Part shown: one piece after another, positions 43,453 to 52,515 of the stretch
How the letters are laid out: each line of letters begins with the position of its first letter
Numbering within the stretch: the first letter of the stretch is position 1
DNA from: Sphingobium sp. B2D3C
Lineage (GTDB): Bacteria; Pseudomonadota; Alphaproteobacteria; Sphingomonadales; Sphingomonadaceae
Direction: 5' to 3'
Length of the DNA: 64,000 nucleotides
Assembly: GCF_025961835.1 (NCBI RefSeq)
Contig: NZ_JAOQOK010000001.1
Span: forward strand, 2,418,001-2,482,000
Program-made: the position numbers and the translations under genes
Notes under the pieces: model-generated
What the model saw: the letters and a program-made list of their open reading frames with translations, nothing else
Database searches by the model: none
What the model was told of the DNA's origin: nothing

Positions 43453-44730
43453 TCAGCGGCCAGCGGTCAGGCGGGCATAGGTGCCGATCGGCAGCAGCAG
43501 CAGGGCGCTCCCACGGGCAGACATGCCGCCGGCGATGCCGCGAGCGCGCTCACCGGCACCCCAGAAGGTATCGAAGCGATTGCTGCCCTTGATGGCCCCA
43601 CCGGTATCCTGTGCGATCCAGAGCCCGTTGGGCTCGACCCGGTCGAGCGACAGCAGCACCGGCGCGCCGAGCGGCACGAAGGTGGGGTCGGCCGCGACGC
43701 TCACCTCCGCCGTCACCGGCACGCCCAGCGCACCCAGCGGCCCGGGACCGGTCAGCTCCTGGAAGAAGACGTAGCTTTTATTCTCGTTCATGATCGACTG
43801 GCCCTGCGCCGGATTGGCGCGCAGCCAGCTCATGATGTCCTGCATCGAGCCGATCTGGATCAGCCCCCGGTCCCGCATCAGCCGGCCGATGCCGGTATAA
43901 TCGCGCCCATTCTGCCCGGCATAGCCGATGCGCATGATCCCGCCATCAGGCAGGCGCAACCGCCCGCTGCCCTGCACCTCGAGGAAGAACAACTCGACCG
44001 GATCGACGGCATAGGCCAGTTCCAGACCACGCCCGTCCAGCACGCCTGCGGTGATGGCCGCCCGGTCATCATAGGGCACGAAGCTGGAGCCCTGCACCTT
44101 GCCCCTGATGCGCCGACCCTTGAGGCTTTCGCTGAACAGGCCGAGATCGACCTCGATGAGATCGTCCGGCTTGCGATAGATCGGCGTCTCGCAGCCCGTG
44201 GCGCGCGTGCGGCAGCCAGCGATTTCCGGTTCGTAATAGCCGGTCGCGAATGCCTTGCCGTCACCGACCTGCACGGTTTCGAAATAGCGCCGGAAGAATT
44301 CCCGCGCGTTTGCCTCGCTCCAGCTTGCCGCCGCCGCGCAGGCCGTTTGCCAGTCGGCATTGCCGGTGAGGCCGCTCTGGTCGCGCCGACGCAGCAGCGA
44401 GGGGCAGGAGAGGCGGAAAGCCCGCAAGGCTTGCCCCATCCGCTCGGATGCGGCCGGCAGAACCGTGTCGATCGCTGGCCCCGGCGTCAGGCCGGCCGCC
44501 ACGGCGGGCGCCAGCTCAGCCTGATCGGGCGCAGGGGTAGGCGCAGGGACCGGGGTAAGCGGCGGACGCGGGGTTGCCGGTTGCGGCGGCGTGGCGGGCG
44601 AAGAAGGCCGGGAGGGGACGGGTCTCTGACCAGGCCCACCCGGCGGAATCATGCTCCCGCACGCCGCAAGCGCCAGCGCGCTTGCCAGAGCGGAAAGCTG
44701 CTTGAAACGAGTCTGAAAACGAGCCGGCAT
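43453..44730 (-). CDS. mltA: Membrane-bound lytic transglycosylase A
   Basis: A 425-residue lipoprotein that cleaves glycan strands of peptidoglycan. The lipobox 'LAAC' (Cys about residue 24) follows the signal peptide. A long Pro-rich linker (30-75) leads to the MltA domain ('GKAFATGYYEPEIAGCR', 'DPVELFFLEVQGSGRLRLPDGG', 'RIGYAGQNGRDYTGIG') and the 3D domain with catalytic Asp in 'IAQDTGGAIKGSNRFDTFWG'. The start at 44730 fits the signal peptide; an in-frame alternative at 44781 would overlap the Tim44 gene. Confidence 0.95.
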   Translation of the reverse strand: MPARFQTRFKQLSALASALALAACGSMIPPGGPGQRPVPSRPSSPATPPQPATPRPPLTPVPAPTPAPDQAELAPAVAAGLTPGPAIDTVLPAASERMGQALRAFRLSCPSLLRRRDQSGLTGNADWQTACAAAASWSEANAREFFRRYFETVQVGDGKAFATGYYEPEIAGCRTRATGCETPIYRKPDDLIEVDLGLFSESLKGRRIRGKVQGSSFVPYDDRAAITAGVLDGRGLELAYAVDPVELFFLEVQGSGRLRLPDGGIMRIGYAGQNGRDYTGIGRLMRDRGLIQIGSMQDIMSWLRANPAQGQSIMNENKSYVFFQELTGPGPLGALGVPVTAEVSVAADPTFVPLGAPVLLSLDRVEPNGLWIAQDTGGAIKGSNRFDTFWGAGERARGIAGGMSARGSALLLLPIGTYARLTAGR

Positions 44731-44750
44731 GGCGATCCGCCTGCGCGCGA

Positions 44751-45401
44751 TCAGCCTTCGTCCGTCTCCACCAGCTCCCAATTGGGATCGCGGCTGGAGA
44801 GATTGCGGCTGAACGTCCAGGTTTCCGCCGTGGAGATGGCATCGTCCAGCGATCCGGCCACGACATTGCCGTCCCGGTCACGCGTGATGGCGGACAGATC
44901 CGCTTCGAAGTGGATCGCGATGAAGGCGGTGCCGCTCTCGACGCGCGCAGCGTCGATCCGCGCGTCCTCGATGCGGACGAGCTTGTTGTCCATGGTCAGC
45001 CCATCGGCCTCGCGCTGGTCGATGGCGGCGCTGAACGCCTCATACACATCGTCCGCGCAATAGGTGCGCAGCGTCTCGCGGTCGCCCTTCCAATAGGCTT
45101 CGAGGATCATGCCATAGGCCGCCTTGGCGCCACCCAGAAACTGCGCGACATCGAAGTTGCGGTCGGTCGCGATGATCGCGCGCAGACCGGGCTGGGCTGG
45201 CACTGCCACCGCATTGTCGGCCGCGCGCTGAGCGGGCGTGCGATTGTCGACCTGCCCGGAGGACGGCATGGGCGCGGCCGGACGATCGTCGGCCGGCGTG
45301 GGAAGCTGCCGCTGCTCATGACCCGTGCGCTTGCCGAGCACAGAGTAAAGCCGCAACGCCAGCAGTGCGAAGATCATGGCCAGCACGACGATGACGGTCA
45401 C
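44751..45401 (-). CDS. Tim44-domain protein (TimA-like)
   Basis: A 216-residue protein with an N-terminal membrane anchor (residues 2-22, 'VIVVLAMIFALLALRLYSVLG'), a short linker, and a Tim44-like domain (about 85-215, 'FLGGAKAAYGMILEAYWKGDRETLRTYCADDVYEAFSAAI'). The homologous domain in mitochondria tethers the import motor; alphaproteobacterial TimA is of uncertain role. It heads the Tim44-mltA-smr group and is divergent from secB, a conserved neighbour arrangement in alphaproteobacteria. Confidence 0.93.
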   Translation of the reverse strand: MTVIVVLAMIFALLALRLYSVLGKRTGHEQRQLPTPADDRPAAPMPSSGQVDNRTPAQRAADNAVAVPAQPGLRAIIATDRNFDVAQFLGGAKAAYGMILEAYWKGDRETLRTYCADDVYEAFSAAIDQREADGLTMDNKLVRIEDARIDAARVESGTAFIAIHFEADLSAITRDRDGNVVAGSLDDAISTAETWTFSRNLSSRDPNWELVETDEG

Positions 45402-45755
45402 GAGGTCAACACCCTTCCTTCAAAATACAACCCGCAAGACATAGGCACGTTCGCGCAAAACTTCAAACGGACAACGCGCCAGATCGCCGGAACGATACCG
45501 ACATTGGGTAAAAAAGCCGCCAACGCAGGCGCCCGGCCTCCCCACCCCGATTTTCGTCGGCCCCGCATGCGTTCCGCGCACCCGGGAAGCGCCACCCCAT
45601 TGCCCCCGCCTTGCGTGCCTGCTAAGCGGCGCGCCCATGGACAAGGAGCGCGGTTTTGCCCGGCACGCTCGGTGTCCGGCGACTTTCCAGCTTCTAGGTC
45701 GCGGCGGTCCTGCGCCGGCGGCATGGCAGCGACCATCGAGGAACAGGATTCACGC
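45402..45755. other. Divergent intergenic region between the Tim44 gene and secB
   Basis: A gap of 354 bases that must carry the promoters of both divergent genes. A short AT-rich stretch near 45505-45515 ('GGGTAAAAAAGCC') is the only compositional change. Frames crossing it are GC-rich without ribosome sites. No promoter could be placed with confidence. Confidence 0.5.
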
Positions 45756-46247
45756 ATGACCGACACGACCGACACCGTCGCCAATGGCGCCGACACCCAG
45801 CCCCAGATCGGCCTGATCGCGCAATATGTGAAGGATCTCTCGTTCGAGAACCCGAACGCGCCGGCCGTCTACCAGTGGCAGGAGCAGCCGCAGATCGACA
45901 TCAACTTCAACATCAGCAACAACCAGATTGCCGATGATGTGTACGAAGTCGCGCTGAAGGTGAGCGCTAAGGCCGTGGCCGAGCAAGGCACCGCCTTTGC
46001 CGTCGAACTGGTGTTCGCCGGCCTCTTCGGCATCCGCAACGTGCCCGATGACCAGATGCGCCCGTTCCTCTATGCCGAGGCGCCCCGCCTGCTCTTCCCC
46101 TTCGCCCGCCGCGTGCTGGCCGATGCGGTGCAGGATGGCGGCTTCCCGCCGCTCATGCTCGATCCCATCGATTTCGGCGCCCTGTACGTCCAGCAGCAGG
46201 CGCAGATCGAGGCCGCCGCGCAGGGCGAGCCCGCCGGCCACGCCTGA
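45756..46247 (+). CDS. secB: Protein-export chaperone SecB
   Basis: A 163-residue cytosolic chaperone that holds preproteins unfolded for SecA. The family core is clear: 'IGLIAQYVKDLSFENPNAP', 'QIDINFNISNNQIADDVYEVALKVSAKA', 'VFAGLFGIRNVPDDQMRPFLYAEAPRLLFPFARRVLADAVQDGGFPPLMLDPIDF'. The first 18 residues are a variable, Thr/Asp-rich extension. The start at 45756 gives the family length; the frame upstream is open but has no domain. Confidence 0.97.
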   Translation: MTDTTDTVANGADTQPQIGLIAQYVKDLSFENPNAPAVYQWQEQPQIDINFNISNNQIADDVYEVALKVSAKAVAEQGTAFAVELVFAGLFGIRNVPDDQMRPFLYAEAPRLLFPFARRVLADAVQDGGFPPLMLDPIDFGALYVQQQAQIEAAAQGEPAGHA

Positions 46248-46278
46248 TCATCATCCAGTCCGGCATAGAGGAAGGGTC

Positions 46279-46395
46279 ATGCCCATGCGCTTTGCCTTTC
46301 CTCGCCTGACTGCAGCCCTTCGCCGCTCGGCCGCGCCTCAGCGCTGCCGGGCGGTGCCGTTTCAGCCCGCGTCCACTCCGGCGGGCCTGCCATGA
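46279..46395 (+). CDS. Possible 38-residue leader ORF upstream of murJ
   Basis: ATG at 46279 follows a good AGGAAGGG ribosome site and opens a 38-codon frame (MPMRFAFPRLTAALRRS...). Its stop codon TGA overlaps the murJ ATG (ATGA at 46392-46395). The encoded peptide is Arg-, Pro- and Ala-rich, with no recognisable domain. It could be a translationally coupling leader for murJ, or a chance frame in GC-rich DNA. The murJ ATG itself has no clear ribosome site, which favours coupling. Confidence 0.35.
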   Translation: MPMRFAFPRLTAALRRSAAPQRCRAVPFQPASTPAGLP

Positions 46396-47972
46396 GCCTG
46401 CTGCGCTCTACCGGCACCATCGGCGCCCTCACCCTCGTCAGCCGCGTCCTCGGCATGGTGCGGGACATGCTGATGGCGCGCTACGTCGGCGCCGGCTTCG
46501 CGTCGGACGCCTTCCTGATCGCCTGGCGCCTGCCCAACCTGTTCCGCGCCCTGTTCGCGGAAGGCGCTTTCTCCGCCGCCTTCGTGCCGATGTTCAACCG
46601 CATCATGGGCAAGGAGGGCGCCGATGATCCGGAGGCCGGACGCGCGGCAGCGATTCGCTTTGCCGGTCAGGTGCTCTCGGTCCTCTTCCCCATCCTCGTC
46701 GCGCTCACCATCGTCATGATGCTCGCCGCCGGACCGGTCGTGTGGGCGATGACCGGCGGCTTCCCGGATGGTGGTCCTGAGAAGTTCGCGCTCGCGCGCC
46801 ATCTCACCATCATTACCTTCCCCTATCTCGGGCTGATCTCGCTCACCTCGCTGCTCGGCGGCATCCTCAACAGCTTCAACCGCTTCTGGGTCAATGCCGC
46901 AGCGCCGTCCCTGCTCAACCTGTGCATGATCGGGGCGCTGCTGTTCTTCCGGGGGGACACGGAGATCGAAACGGCCGTCACTCAAGCGATTGCCGTCACC
47001 GTCTCCGGGGCGATGCAATTGCTCTGGCTGATCTGGTCCTGCCGCCGGATCGGCGTGGCCCTGAAGCTGTCGGCCCCGCGCCTCTCGCCACAGGTGAAGG
47101 CGATGCTGCTGCTGATCGCGCCCGCCGCCATCGGCCAGGGCGCCATACAGATCAACCTGCTCATTTCCACCTCGCTTGCAGCGCGCTTCCTGCCGCAAGG
47201 CTCGGTGAGCTGGATCTATTATGCCGACCGGCTGAACCAGCTTCCGCTCGGCCTGATCGGCATCGGCGTGGGCACTGCGATGCTGCCGCTCATCTCCCGC
47301 CAGATCGGCGCCGGCGACACCCGCGCCGCCAATGAGACGCAGAACCGCGCGCTGGAACTGGCGCTGTTCCTCGCCTTGCCCGCCGCGATCGCCCTGTTCG
47401 TCTCGGCCGTGCCGATCATCCGCGGCGTCTTTCAGCATGGCGCCTTCACGGCGGAAGACACGCTCGGCGCGGCCGCCGTGCTCGCCGCCTTCGCACCGGG
47501 CGTCCCCGCCTATGTGCTCATCAAGGTGTTGACCCCCGGCTTCTACGCCCGTGCCGACACGAAAACGCCCGTGCGCATCGCGTTCATTGCCATGCTGGTC
47601 AATCTGGTCGGCAATCTCACGCTGATCTGGCGGTTCGGTGCCGCCGGCATTGCGGCTTCCACGGCTCTCTCGGCCTGGGTGAACGTCGCGCTGCTCTACT
47701 GGACGCTCAGCCGCAAGGAGCACCTCACCCTCGACGCACGCTTCCGCGCCAAGGCGCTGCGCATCGTCGCAGCGGGCGCGCTGATGGGCGCCGCGCTCTG
47801 GGCGGGCAACCAGCTTCTCGACGCGCATATGGCCGCCGGCTTCTGGCGCCGCCTCATCGCGCTCGGCCTGCTCTGCGGTGGCGGCGGGCTGGTCTACGCC
47901 ATCGCCGCCATCGGCTTTGGCGCCTATCGCATTGCCGAACTGAAGGCGCAGTTGCGGCGCAGACCGCGCTGA
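46392..47972 (+). CDS. murJ: Lipid II flippase MurJ
   Basis: A 526-residue inner-membrane protein of the MVF/MOP superfamily with about 14 helices; it flips lipid II for peptidoglycan synthesis. The conserved N-terminus 'GTIGALTLVSRVLGMVRDMLMARYVGAG' and 'ASDAFLIAWRLPNLFRALFAEGAFSAAFVPMF' are present, with the cavity Arg residues of MurJ. A second-lobe signature 'WIYYADRLNQLPLGLIGIGVGTAMLPLIS' also fits. Its start overlaps the end of the possible leader ORF. Confidence 0.96.
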   Translation: MSLLRSTGTIGALTLVSRVLGMVRDMLMARYVGAGFASDAFLIAWRLPNLFRALFAEGAFSAAFVPMFNRIMGKEGADDPEAGRAAAIRFAGQVLSVLFPILVALTIVMMLAAGPVVWAMTGGFPDGGPEKFALARHLTIITFPYLGLISLTSLLGGILNSFNRFWVNAAAPSLLNLCMIGALLFFRGDTEIETAVTQAIAVTVSGAMQLLWLIWSCRRIGVALKLSAPRLSPQVKAMLLLIAPAAIGQGAIQINLLISTSLAARFLPQGSVSWIYYADRLNQLPLGLIGIGVGTAMLPLISRQIGAGDTRAANETQNRALELALFLALPAAIALFVSAVPIIRGVFQHGAFTAEDTLGAAAVLAAFAPGVPAYVLIKVLTPGFYARADTKTPVRIAFIAMLVNLVGNLTLIWRFGAAGIAASTALSAWVNVALLYWTLSRKEHLTLDARFRAKALRIVAAGALMGAALWAGNQLLDAHMAAGFWRRLIALGLLCGGGGLVYAIAAIGFGAYRIAELKAQLRRRPR

Positions 47973-48060
47973 CGCGCCCCCTCCCGATTGTTCGCCCGGC
48001 TTGACGCCACGCCTCACGGACGACAGAGCGGGGCTCTTCTTATAAAGCAGGACTTTCCTC

Positions 48061-49065
48061 ATGCGCGTGCTCTCCGGCATCCAGCCGACCGGTAATCTCC
48101 ATCTGGGCAATTATCTGGGCGCGATCCGCAACTGGGTGCGGATGCAGGATGAGATGGATTCGGACTCGCACTGCTTCTTCTTCCTAGCGGACATGCACTC
48201 GATCACCGTCCACGAGACGCGCGAGCAAAGGCTGGCCAATGTGCGGGACATGGCGGCTGCGCTCGTCGCGTGCGGCATCGACCCGGATCGCTCCGTGCTG
48301 TTCAATCAGGCGCGCGTGCCGGCTCATGCCGAGCTGTGCTGGTTGCTCAATGGCACGGCGCGGATCGGCTGGCTGAACCGCATGACCCAGTTCAAGGACA
48401 AGGCCGGCAAGAATCGCGAGGGCGCCAGCGTCGGCCTGTTCGTCTACCCGGTTCTGCAGGCCGCCGACGTGCTGCTGTATCAGGCCACCCATGTGCCCGT
48501 AGGCGAGGACCAGAAGCAGCATCTGGAGCTGACCCGCGACATTGCGGTCAAGTTCAACGCCGATTTCGGCGTGGAGCTGTTCACCCTGCCCGATCCGATC
48601 ATCCCCAAGGAGACAGCGCGGATCATGAGCCTGCGCGATGGCACGGCCAAGATGTCCAAGTCCGACCCCAGCGACATGAGCCGGATCAACCTGACGGACG
48701 ACAGCGACACCATCGTGCAGAAGGTGCGCAAGGCCAAGACGGATGCCGAGCCGCTGCCCGCCGAGGCGGCCGGTCTGGCCGGGCGGGCCGAGGCGCTCAA
48801 TCTGGTCGGCATCTACGCCACCCTTTCGGGCACCACGCCCGATGCGGTGTGCGCGCAGTTCGCCGGGCAGGGCTTTGGCGCCTTCAAGCCTGCGCTGGCC
48901 GATCTTCTGGTGACGCACCTCGCGCCGATCCGGGAGCGGTTCATTGCGCTGCAGGAAGATCATGCCGCGCTCGATGCCATATTGGAGAAGGGTGCGGCGG
49001 CGGCCGCAAAGGCAGCCGAGCCCACCCTGCGCGGCGCCTATGAGGCGATGGGATTGATGCGCTGA
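48061..49065 (+). CDS. trpS: Tryptophan-tRNA ligase
   Basis: A 334-residue class I aminoacyl-tRNA synthetase. The HIGH-like motif is 'TGNLHLGNYLGA' (about residue 10) and KMSKS is 'AKMSKSDPSD' (about residue 198). 'VGEDQKQHLELTRDIA' is the family's tryptophan/AMP region. It lies 88 bases after murJ in the same direction. The first residues MRVLSGIQPTG match the family start. Confidence 0.97.
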   Translation: MRVLSGIQPTGNLHLGNYLGAIRNWVRMQDEMDSDSHCFFFLADMHSITVHETREQRLANVRDMAAALVACGIDPDRSVLFNQARVPAHAELCWLLNGTARIGWLNRMTQFKDKAGKNREGASVGLFVYPVLQAADVLLYQATHVPVGEDQKQHLELTRDIAVKFNADFGVELFTLPDPIIPKETARIMSLRDGTAKMSKSDPSDMSRINLTDDSDTIVQKVRKAKTDAEPLPAEAAGLAGRAEALNLVGIYATLSGTTPDAVCAQFAGQGFGAFKPALADLLVTHLAPIRERFIALQEDHAALDAILEKGAAAAAKAAEPTLRGAYEAMGLMR

Positions 49066-49204
49066 GCGGAAGGCCGCTGCGCCGTTTCGACACACGGCAC
49101 GCCGATTGCAGGAACCGCATTCAACGCCAGTTCATTTGACCTAAGGTATCAAGGCGTACACTACGTCCTAGAGGGTGTACTCGCCCGAGAAACGGAACCG
49201 TCTT

Positions 49205-49849
49205 ATGAACAGCAAGCGTCTCCTCGTCACTGCAGCGGCCTCGCTCCTTGCGCTTGGCCTCGCAGGCTGCGCCTCGCCCTTCAAGGCGGATGTGGCCCGC
49301 TTCCAGCAGCTTCCGCCCGCGCAGGGCCAGAGCTTCACCATCATGCCCGGCGAACAGGATTTGGCCGGCAGCCTCGAATTCCAGCATTATGCGGATCTGG
49401 TCGCCCAGCGTCTGGTCGATCAGGGCTATACCCGTGCGGCCGATCCGGCGAGCGCGCAGCTCGTCGTTGAGCTGGATTATGGGGTGGATCGCGGTACGCA
49501 GCGTGTCCGCTCGACCGGCTTTGCCCGCTCGCCCTTCTACGATCCCTTCTATTATCCAGGCTACTACCGTGGCTGGCGCGGCCGCTATGTGATGGGCTGG
49601 AACGATCCCTTCATGTGGGGACCGGGCTATACGGATATCGAGAGCTACATGGTCTACCAGAGCGATCTGCACATGCGGATCAACCGGGTCGGCGGCGAGC
49701 CACTGTTCGAGGGCACCGCCCGCGCCCAGTCGCTCAGCAACAAGCTGACCTATCTGGTGCCGAACCTCATCGACGCGCTGTTCACGGGCTTCCCGGGGCA
49801 GAATGGCGAAGAGGTCCGCGTGACCGTGGCGCCCGAACCGAAGAAATAG
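49205..49849 (+). CDS. DUF4136-type lipoprotein
   Basis: A 214-residue lipoprotein. The signal peptide (MNSKRLLVTAAASLLALGLAGC) has lipobox 'LAGC' (Cys22). The mature part has the DUF4136 pattern: 'DVARFQQLP', 'SLEFQHYADLVAQRLVDQGYTRAADPASAQLVVELDYGVD', an aromatic Tyr/Gly/Pro-rich loop ('FYDPFYYPGYYRGWRGRYVMGWNDPF'), and 'LVPNLIDALFTGFPG'. Function is unknown; it is an envelope protein. The start is at 49205; an in-frame ATG 30 bases upstream is less favoured because it would sit before the signal peptide. A strong terminator follows. Confidence 0.9.
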   Translation: MNSKRLLVTAAASLLALGLAGCASPFKADVARFQQLPPAQGQSFTIMPGEQDLAGSLEFQHYADLVAQRLVDQGYTRAADPASAQLVVELDYGVDRGTQRVRSTGFARSPFYDPFYYPGYYRGWRGRYVMGWNDPFMWGPGYTDIESYMVYQSDLHMRINRVGGEPLFEGTARAQSLSNKLTYLVPNLIDALFTGFPGQNGEEVRVTVAPEPKK

Positions 49850-49870
49850 GCTTTCGGCAGATTATCGAAC

Positions 49871-49905
49871 AGGCCGGTGCCCTCCCAATGGGCGCCGGCC
49901 TTTTT
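49871..49905 (+). terminator. Rho-independent terminator after the DUF4136 gene
   Basis: AGGCCGGTGCCC pairs with GGGCGCCGGCCT (one G-T pair) around a seven-base loop, followed by TTTTC, 21 bases past the stop codon. The gene beyond it converges from the other side. Confidence 0.88.
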
Positions 49906-49916
49906 CTTGGGGCTCG

Positions 49917-51443
49917 TCAGGCGGGCGTGTCGTCCCCGCTGGCACCGAGCTTCTGCTTGCGGAACAGTGTGCGGTCGGCCTCGCCGAATGCGACCTTCCA
50001 CATCAGCACGCAATAGACAGCCAGCGTGAGCGGCAGGCCAACCACCAGCTCGATCCATTCGAGCCGGCGCGGGAGCAGCGTGAAGCCAAAGCCGACAAGC
50101 CCGGCTACGACACCGCAGAGCACAAGGCTCGACCGCCAGATCGGCAGGCGCATCCCCAGCAGACCGCTGAGCAACCGGGATTTGGCGATGGCGCCGCAAC
50201 CAAGGGCAATCGCCAGCGCCACCGCCGGCATCGCGGCGACATAGCCGTCCGCCAACTCATAACAGCGCGCCACGATGAGCAGGCCCACCGTCAGCATCGC
50301 CTGCAGGCCCACGGTGGCCAGCGAGAGGTAGAGGTTGCGCAGGCGGGCGAGGTACACCAGCGCCGCCTCGCTCACCACCGCCGGGCTCGCGAGCACTTCC
50401 GCCGCCAGCAGGCCGCCAAGCGCGGCGGCACCGATCACGAAGGTCGGCCCGACCAGTCCCATCACCGCCTCGCCCGGCATCGCCAGCGCCACGGCGACGC
50501 CAAGCTGCGCCGCGACGATCCAGAAGCCGACCTGGCTCACCTGGCGCCCAATCGCCTCATGATTGCCGAGCGCGATGTTGCGGGTGATGACCGGGCCGAG
50601 AATCGGCTCGAAGCTGGTCTTGAGCTTCTGCGGCAGGGAGGCGACCTGCTGCGCGACATAATAGATGCCGACGATCGCCGGGGACGCGAACAGGCCCAAA
50701 ATGGCGAGATCGAGACGCCGCGTGCCCCATTCGATGGCGTCCGCGCCGGCCAGCGGCAGATTGCGCATGGCCAGATGCCAGATCCGCCCCGGATGCGGCC
50801 GCCAGCCACGCGGCAGGCCATAATGGTGCATCAGCGGCCAGAACGCCGCCAGCATCGCGGCCGCCATTGAGGCGACATAGGCGAGGATCAGCCCGTCGCG
50901 CGGCGAGTAGAAATAGAGCGCCAGCGCCGCGATGCTGATTGTCCACGGCTCCACAATGGCCCGCGCCCGCACGGTCGCGGCGATGTTGTATTGATAGGCA
51001 CAGGCTGCCAGCGCCACCTCGGTCGTCGCAATGGCGATGACGATCAGCGGCAGCAGCCGGTCCAGCCCGTTGAGGCCGCTATTGGGGAACATCGCCTCAG
51101 GGAAGATGATGAGCAGGCCCGCCGCCACGGCGCTGACGAGGATGCACAGCCACATGGCATCGGCAACGACATGGGCCTGTGGGCGGCTGTCCTTCGCCAA
51201 TTGCTCGGCCAGACCGCGCTTGAGCCCCATGGTGGCCAGTTGCGCGGCAAATTCGATGACCAGCACGGCATAAGCGAAGCGACCGAGCGTCGCCGCGCCA
51301 TAGAGCCGCCCGGCAATGAACAGGAAGGGAATGCGCGCCGCCAGCCGCAGCACGAAGCCCAGCACATTGGCCCTGCCGCCCCGCGCCAGCGCCGAGATGT
51401 CATCGCGTTCGGCCTGCTCGGCCTCCCCACGCGCTATGGTCAT
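49917..51443 (-). CDS. Polysaccharide flippase (Wzx-like, MOP superfamily)
   Basis: A 508-residue inner-membrane protein with about 12-14 helices. The N-terminus 'ALARGGRANVLGFVLRLAARIPFLFIAGRLYGAATLGRFAYAVLV' is typical of oligosaccharide/polysaccharide exporters of the MATE/MOP superfamily. It likely flips an undecaprenyl-linked glycan; no glycosyltransferase lies next to it, so the substrate is open. It lies 85 bases downstream of gpsA in the same direction. It is distinct from murJ, which is also present here. Confidence 0.88.
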   Translation of the reverse strand: MTIARGEAEQAERDDISALARGGRANVLGFVLRLAARIPFLFIAGRLYGAATLGRFAYAVLVIEFAAQLATMGLKRGLAEQLAKDSRPQAHVVADAMWLCILVSAVAAGLLIIFPEAMFPNSGLNGLDRLLPLIVIAIATTEVALAACAYQYNIAATVRARAIVEPWTISIAALALYFYSPRDGLILAYVASMAAAMLAAFWPLMHHYGLPRGWRPHPGRIWHLAMRNLPLAGADAIEWGTRRLDLAILGLFASPAIVGIYYVAQQVASLPQKLKTSFEPILGPVITRNIALGNHEAIGRQVSQVGFWIVAAQLGVAVALAMPGEAVMGLVGPTFVIGAAALGGLLAAEVLASPAVVSEAALVYLARLRNLYLSLATVGLQAMLTVGLLIVARCYELADGYVAAMPAVALAIALGCGAIAKSRLLSGLLGMRLPIWRSSLVLCGVVAGLVGFGFTLLPRRLEWIELVVGLPLTLAVYCVLMWKVAFGEADRTLFRKQKLGASGDDTPA

Positions 51444-51528
51444 GCAAGGCGCTCCCCGGCGCGGGCCGTTGCGCCGCGCCAGCCAGCCATAGGCGTTGCG
51501 ATCGATGTGCGCAAAGTCTCTTGGTCCC

Positions 51529-52515
51529 TCATTCGGCGCGTAACGGCCGGGCCAGTAGCGCGGCGATCACATCGTCAACGCGCGACGCGCCGGAAAGAAG
51601 CGCGCAGACCGCTTCCGTGACGGGCATATCGATGCCCTGTGCGCGCGCCGCTTCGTGCAGCACCGGTGCCGTCGAGGCCCCCTCGGCCACCGTATGGCGA
51701 TGGGCCAGCAGCGCATCGGGGGATTGCCCCTGCCCCAGCCCATAGCCCAGCGCATAATTGCGGGACCGGGTCGAGGAACAGGTCAGCACCAGATCGCCGA
51801 GACCCGACAGGCCGGCCATCGTCTCCGGCCGCCCGCCCCGCGCGAGGCCGAAACGGGTCATTTCCGCGAAACCGCGCGCAATCAGGGCCGCACGGGCATT
51901 CTGCCCCAGTCCCGCGCCCTCGACCACGCCGCAGGCAATGGCGAGGACATTCTTGACCGCGCCGCCGATCTCGGCGCCCACCACATCGTCGGAGACATAG
52001 GGCCGGAAGGTCGGTCGCGCGATCACATCCGCCAGCAGCCGCGCCAGCGCTTCTTCCTCAGCAGCGAGCGTGACAGCCGTCGGCAGGCCGGCGGCGACCT
52101 CATGCGCGAAGGTCGGGCCCGAGAGCACCGCCACCGGCGAGCCGGGCATCACCTCGCGGGCGACTTCATGCATCAGCAAGTGCGACCCGGCCTCGATTCC
52201 TTTCGAGCAGAGAATCAGCGACTGGCCCTGCGGCGCGAACTGGGAGAGAACGGCGCGCATTGATTGGGAGGGCGTCACCACCAGCAGCGCCCCGGCGCCG
52301 GCGAGATCGCCCGGCGCCTGCGTCGCCCGAATGCGCGGCGAGAGGGGCTGGCCGGGCAGATAGGTCTCATTCTGGCGGCGCGTGTTGATCGCCTCCACCA
52401 CCGCGCCATTGCGCGCCCAGAGCAGCACGTCGCTGCCCCCTTCCGCCAGCACCTGCGCCAGCGCCGTACCCCAGGCGCCACCACCGAGCACGCCGATTGG
52501 CCCTGCCGCGTTCAT
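51529..52515 (-). CDS. gpsA: Glycerol-3-phosphate dehydrogenase [NAD(P)+]
   Basis: A 328-residue enzyme making sn-glycerol-3-phosphate from dihydroxyacetone phosphate for phospholipid synthesis. The NAD(P) fold starts '[21 protein letters not shown]'; the substrate domain has '[31 protein letters not shown]' with the catalytic Lys, followed by '[20 protein letters not shown]'. The start at 52515 overlaps the tsaD stop by four bases, indicating coupling in a tsaD-gpsA transcript. Confidence 0.96.
   Translation of the reverse strand: MNAAGPIGVLGGGAWGTALAQVLAEGGSDVLLWARNGAVVEAINTRRQNETYLPGQPLSPRIRATQAPGDLAGAGALLVVTPSQSMRAVLSQFAPQGQSLILCSKGIEAGSHLLMHEVAREVMPGSPVAVLSGPTFAHEVAAGLPTAVTLAAEEEALARLLADVIARPTFRPYVSDDVVGAEIGGAVKNVLAIACGVVEGAGLGQNARAALIARGFAEMTRFGLARGGRPETMAGLSGLGDLVLTCSSTRSRNYALGYGLGQGQSPDALLAHRHTVAEGASTAPVLHEAARAQGIDMPVTEAVCALLSGASRVDDVIAALLARPLRAE

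Noticed and set aside
49109..49135. GGAAC followed by GTT upstream of the DUF4136 gene as a second EcfG promoter
   Set aside because: The spacer to GTT is only 14 bases, shorter than the EcfG requirement.
49156..49180. GTACAC...GTGTAC pair and a TTGACC box upstream of the DUF4136 gene
   Set aside because: The arms are six bases with a long spacer and no good -10 box follows TTGACC at proper spacing, so I do not claim a promoter or operator.
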